Part shown: positions 61,952 through 64,000 of the stretch, piece after piece | Layout: each line of letters opens with the position of its first letter | Numbering within the stretch: position 1 is the stretch's first letter | Origin: Syntrophaceae bacterium UBA2280 | GTDB lineage: Bacteria; Desulfobacterota; Syntrophia; Syntrophales; Smithellaceae | Reading direction: 5' to 3' | NCBI GenBank assembly: GCA_002347685.1 | Contig: DDWS01000046.1 | Span: forward strand, 152,053-216,052 | DNA length: 64,000 nt | Translations under genes and position numbers: made by a program | The notes under the pieces: generated by a model | Told to the model about the DNA's origin: nothing | The model's input: only the letters and a program-made list of their open reading frames with translations | Database searches by the model: none

Positions 61952-63163
61952 CTACCTTTGTTGATGGCCCTGAGGTTGACCTTGCTGCCGGCCTTGGGGT
62001 TTCTTCTGTTGCTGACCCTGAGGCTGTATCTCCTGTTGTTGAACTCGGGGTCTCTGTCGCTGTTGAGACTGAGGTTGCCTTTGTTGTTGCACTTGAGGTT
62101 GGCTCGGCGGCTGTTGAACCTGAGGCTGTCTTTGCGGCTGATTAACGTCAGGTCGCCTCTGTGGTGGTTGTGCCTGGAGTCTCTGCCGCTGTTGCACCTG
62201 AGGTTGCCTCTGCTGTTGCACCTGAGGTTGGCTCTGTTGCTGCTGGCCCCATGTTCGTCTCTGTTGCTGATCAACCTGAGGCTGTCTTTGCGGCTGATAA
62301 ACTTCAGGCCGCCTCTGTGGTGGTTGCACCTGAGGCTGTCTCTGTTGATATTGCTGTTGCCTTTGTTGCCTGATTTCTTGCCTCTGTTGTTGTGGCCGAG
62401 GCTGATAGTTCCGAATGCCCCAGATCTCTTGCCTTTCCCAATGCCGATCTTTTTGCCATCTTTTCCAGTTCTGTTGCAGTCGCTGGTGAGGAATCCGTTT
62501 GTAATCCCATCGGTGCCCATACCAATTACGGTCTCTGTAGTATACTCTCCAGCCTGGATCTACATCATAATAGAAAATTGGAATAGCGTTATAATATCCC
62601 CAACCATGGTTATAATACAGGGAACGATACCAATGGCCTCCCCATGGACGCCACCACCAGCCACTCCAGAAGAACAAGTCTACCTCTATACCAGGAACAA
62701 CGTAAACATCGTTTGTATCGGGCATCACGATCACATCCGGAGGTGCGTCAAACGGAAGCGGCGGAGGTGGGGTGGCTTCAACAAAATCATTCACTACTAA
62801 AAAAGCATAACGGCCGGATACCAAGTAGCCGTAACGTCTATAGTTGTAATAAGCCCTCACCTCGTATTGTCCTGGAGAGGGAGGGTCAAAGATTAATACC
62901 CCCTGATACAATCCACCGGGTAAATATTTCCAGTCCCCGCCGTCAGTATCTGGAGAACCTGCCGGCACTATACATATCCAGTCATTGAAGTTGCCTGGCG
63001 CATTCGTAAAATTTACTCTGATTATCTCACCCTGATTATAGGTGTCCTTGTCAGTCCATACAACTGATGCGCCTTCAACAAAGTTTGGCTTGCAGAAGAA
63101 GGTCACTATAATCAAAAGGACAACGGAAACGATTGGTCTAATCTTGAGAATCTTTATATGCAT
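61952..63163 (-). CDS. Secreted protein with Ig-like N-domain, aromatic middle and Gln/Arg/Pro repeat tail
   Basis: A 403-residue predicted exported protein. A signal peptide (~residues 1-31) precedes a beta-rich domain at ~32-125 (Y-N-Q-G-E-I-I-R-V-N-F, P-G-Q-Y-E-V-R-A-Y-Y). A Pro-rich link, a Trp/Tyr/Gly-rich stretch at ~165-215 (W-W-W-R-P-W-G-G-H-W) and a ~150-residue low-complexity tail almost entirely of Q, R, P, V and G follow. The W/Y-G segment recalls YXWGXW-type envelope proteins. The tail is strongly basic and disordered; it could bind envelope polymer or nucleic acid (inference). Start ATG 63163 after AAAGGAG. No family function known to me. Confidence 0.8.
   Translation of the reverse strand: MHIKILKIRPIVSVVLLIIVTFFCKPNFVEGASVVWTDKDTYNQGEIIRVNFTNAPGNFNDWICIVPAGSPDTDGGDWKYLPGGLYQGVLIFDPPSPGQYEVRAYYNYRRYGYLVSGRYAFLVVNDFVEATPPPPLPFDAPPDVIVMPDTNDVYVVPGIEVDLFFWSGWWWRPWGGHWYRSLYYNHGWGYYNAIPIFYYDVDPGWRVYYRDRNWYGHRWDYKRIPHQRLQQNWKRWQKDRHWERQEIWGIRNYQPRPQQQRQEIRQQRQQQYQQRQPQVQPPQRRPEVYQPQRQPQVDQQQRRTWGQQQQSQPQVQQQRQPQVQQRQRLQAQPPQRRPDVNQPQRQPQVQQPPSQPQVQQQRQPQSQQRQRPRVQQQEIQPQGQQQKKPQGRQQGQPQGHQQR
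62117..62326 (-). repeat. Tandem-type repeats coding for the Gln/Arg/Pro tail
   Basis: Two ~54-nt near-identical copies at 62117-62170 and 62273-62326, 156 nt apart, encode Q-P-P-Q-R-R-P-(E/D)-V-(Y/N)-Q-P-Q-R-Q-P-Q-V. Shorter degenerate copies of the P-Q-V-Q-Q-type unit fill 61960-62400. The pattern points to growth by slippage or unequal recombination. Confidence 0.75.
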
Positions 63164-63701
63164 CTGTTAACTCCTTTGGTCGCTAATATACCCAAACCTG
63201 AAAGCAAATGCAGTGACACTCAGGAGCAGGCCCACTGTAATTGCCATTTTCGACGTTATCTTTTCTTCACTCAAGTTACTATTACGCAAGGCTTATGCCA
63301 GTTGGAATTATTGCCGATAACATGCTGAAATCAAATGCTTGTTTCTTACGGAGTGAAAATATTTTGTGTAACATAATCTGAATAAATGGAGAAAATATAT
63401 CCAGCCGCACTATCCAATTGAGTACTTATTATCCAACGATAATCTGACATTACTGACCATACGCCAACGCCTAATCATCGTTTGTCAGGATATTCTCCGC
63501 AGTCGCAATTTCCTGAATTCCGCGCTGTTCATCGCTTGTTGGCGTGTCTAGAGATATCGGATTTGGTAAACAGAGGGATGCGGACAGCGAAGGAAATGTT
63601 GCTGCCTGAATACATATCGCTACTTCGGAAATACCGAATAACAGATATATTAACAGTCTCATAATATTATTAACATCTGGAGCTATTCTGTTTTCAGTCG
63701 T
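63164..63701. other. Intergenic region without recognisable gene
   Basis: AT-rich sequence upstream of the secreted-protein gene. I see no gene with a ribosome site, no RNA and no mobile element. The ATG-started frames here are short and compositionally random. Confidence 0.5.
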
Positions 63702-63764
63702 CTTCACGGCGAAAGCCGGGAACCAGTTCAGCAATTCCTGGATACCGGCTTTCGCCGGCATGAC
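63702..63764. repeat. Dispersed palindromic intergenic repeat
   Basis: Two imperfect inverted arms of ~22 nt (63705-63726 and 63739-63760) share the core CCGGCTTTCGCCG, itself a short palindrome. This GGCGAAAGCCGG element is familiar to me as a dispersed repeat in many proteobacterial genomes; when translated it yields spurious M-P-A-K-A-G-I-Q proteins. Confidence 0.7.
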
Positions 63765-63795
63765 AAATGTAAGTTCAATTATGAGACCGTTAATA

Positions 63796-63817
63796 ACTCG
63801 CTCCAGCGGGTTTTTTT
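63796..63817 (+). terminator. Possible rho-independent terminator without an assigned gene
   Basis: ACTCGCT (63796-63802) and AGCGGGT (63805-63811) can form a tight hairpin followed by a run of seven T. No plus-strand gene precedes it, so it may end an unrecognised small transcript or be chance. Confidence 0.35.
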
Positions 63818-63869
63818 ATAACGGGGTGGCCTTCAGGTCGCCTGCATGAAAAACCAAAACAATGGAAGC

Positions 63870-63904
63870 AAAAAAGCCGTTTCGCTAACTACCCGAAACG
63901 GCTT
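63870..63904 (-). terminator. Rho-independent terminator of tRNA-Lys
   Basis: On the minus strand AAGCCGTTTCG (63904-63894) pairs perfectly with CGAAACGGCTT (63884-63874) around a 9-nt loop, followed by a T-run. It starts 6 nt after the tRNA 3' end. Confidence 0.88.
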
Positions 63905-63910
63905 ATGTTT

Positions 63911-63986
63911 TGGTGAGCCCTGTCGGGGTCGAACCGACAACCTACTGATTAAGAGTCAGTTGCTCTATCAATTGAGCTAACGGCCC
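63911..63986 (-). tRNA. tRNA-Lys (anticodon CUU)
   Basis: A 76-nt cloverleaf with encoded CCA: acceptor GGGCCGU/AGGGCUC, D-stem GCUC/GAGC, anticodon stem ACUGA/UCAGU with loop CUCUUAA (anticodon CUU), T-stem GUCGG/CCGAC with loop UUCGACC. The acceptor has a G2-U71 wobble and a G6-G67 mismatch, slightly unusual but compatible with function. It reads AAG lysine codons. Confidence 0.96.
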
Positions 63987-64000
63987 ATATTGCAACAAAG

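Noticed and set aside
61856..62800. 314-codon open frame, very leucine/proline-rich, antisense to the repeat protein
   Set aside because: The opposite strand of Gln-rich repeat coding stays open by composition. The minus-strand gene has a signal peptide and AAAGGAG start site; this one has neither.
63471..63761. 96-codon frame beginning M-P-A-K-A-G-I-Q
   Set aside because: This start is the known artefact of the GGCGAAAGCCGG palindromic repeat; the rest is random-looking.

Overview
The window looks like chromosome from an anaerobic, probably syntrophic deltaproteobacterium of the Syntrophales (Smithella/Syntrophus) kind. That placement is an inference from gene content, not from a marker gene. 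The pointers are a selenocysteine formate dehydrogenase with an NAD(P)-reductase module, a tungstate uptake operon, a 4-hydroxybutyryl-CoA dehydratase next to a thiolase, a giant acyl-CoA dehydratase activase, a glycyl radical enzyme with its activase, and many cache/PAS/REC signalling proteins. I saw no transposase, prophage or CRISPR array; the window reads as ordinary, densely coded chromosome.

Layout. 1-5.3 kb (minus): formate dehydrogenase operon (flavin/FeS reductase, selenoprotein FdhA, FeS subunit), followed closely by a lone receiver protein and a cache sensor cut by the window edge; a sigma-54-like promoter precedes the operon. 5.6-8.8 kb (plus): two successive transcription units, each headed by a fluoride riboswitch; the first encodes a dynamin-like GTPase, the second a cation:proton antiporter. 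8.8-9.6 kb: uppP. 9.7-14.7 kb: aldehyde dehydrogenase, lipoprotein SppA-type protease, two-gene ABC-2 exporter and a secreted P1-nuclease-like protein, probably one operon. 14.8-23.7 kb: aminotransferase, chemotaxis receptor with a sigma-28-like promoter, CNNM/CBS protein, BASS-type transporter, Na/Pi cotransporter and a second antiporter. 23.8-28.1 kb: 1414-residue double activase. 28.1-34.2 kb (minus): PHP phosphoesterase, GT4 glycosyltransferase, methyltransferase, alpha/alpha-toroid protein, LbH acyltransferase and B12/radical SAM protein.

34.4-39.6 kb: FadR-family regulator with a perfect FadR-type operator, glycyl radical enzyme, activating enzyme and FMN split-barrel protein. 39.8-40.2 kb: PaaI thioesterase with a probable N-terminal frameshift. 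40.4-44.9 kb (minus): tungstate transporter TupABC, a second divergent TupA-like protein and a regulator; a porin diverges on the other strand. 46.8-51.2 kb: TolC-MacA-MacB tripartite exporter. 51.3-53.0 kb: free biotin carrier protein and zinc-ribbon trypsin-like protease. 53.2-56.0 kb: thiolase and 4-hydroxybutyryl-CoA dehydratase. 56.4-58.9 kb: hybrid histidine kinase. 59.2-63.2 kb: nitroreductase, SnoaL-like protein, DUF362 ferredoxin protein and a Gln/Arg/Pro-repeat secreted protein. 63.9 kb: tRNA-Lys(CUU).

Functionally, tungstate uptake, selenocysteine formate dehydrogenase, CoA-linked dehydration and radical enzymes fit fermentative or syntrophic carbon metabolism. The least expected signal is fluoride-sensing RNA control of a dynamin-like GTPase placed directly before a fluoride-controlled antiporter.
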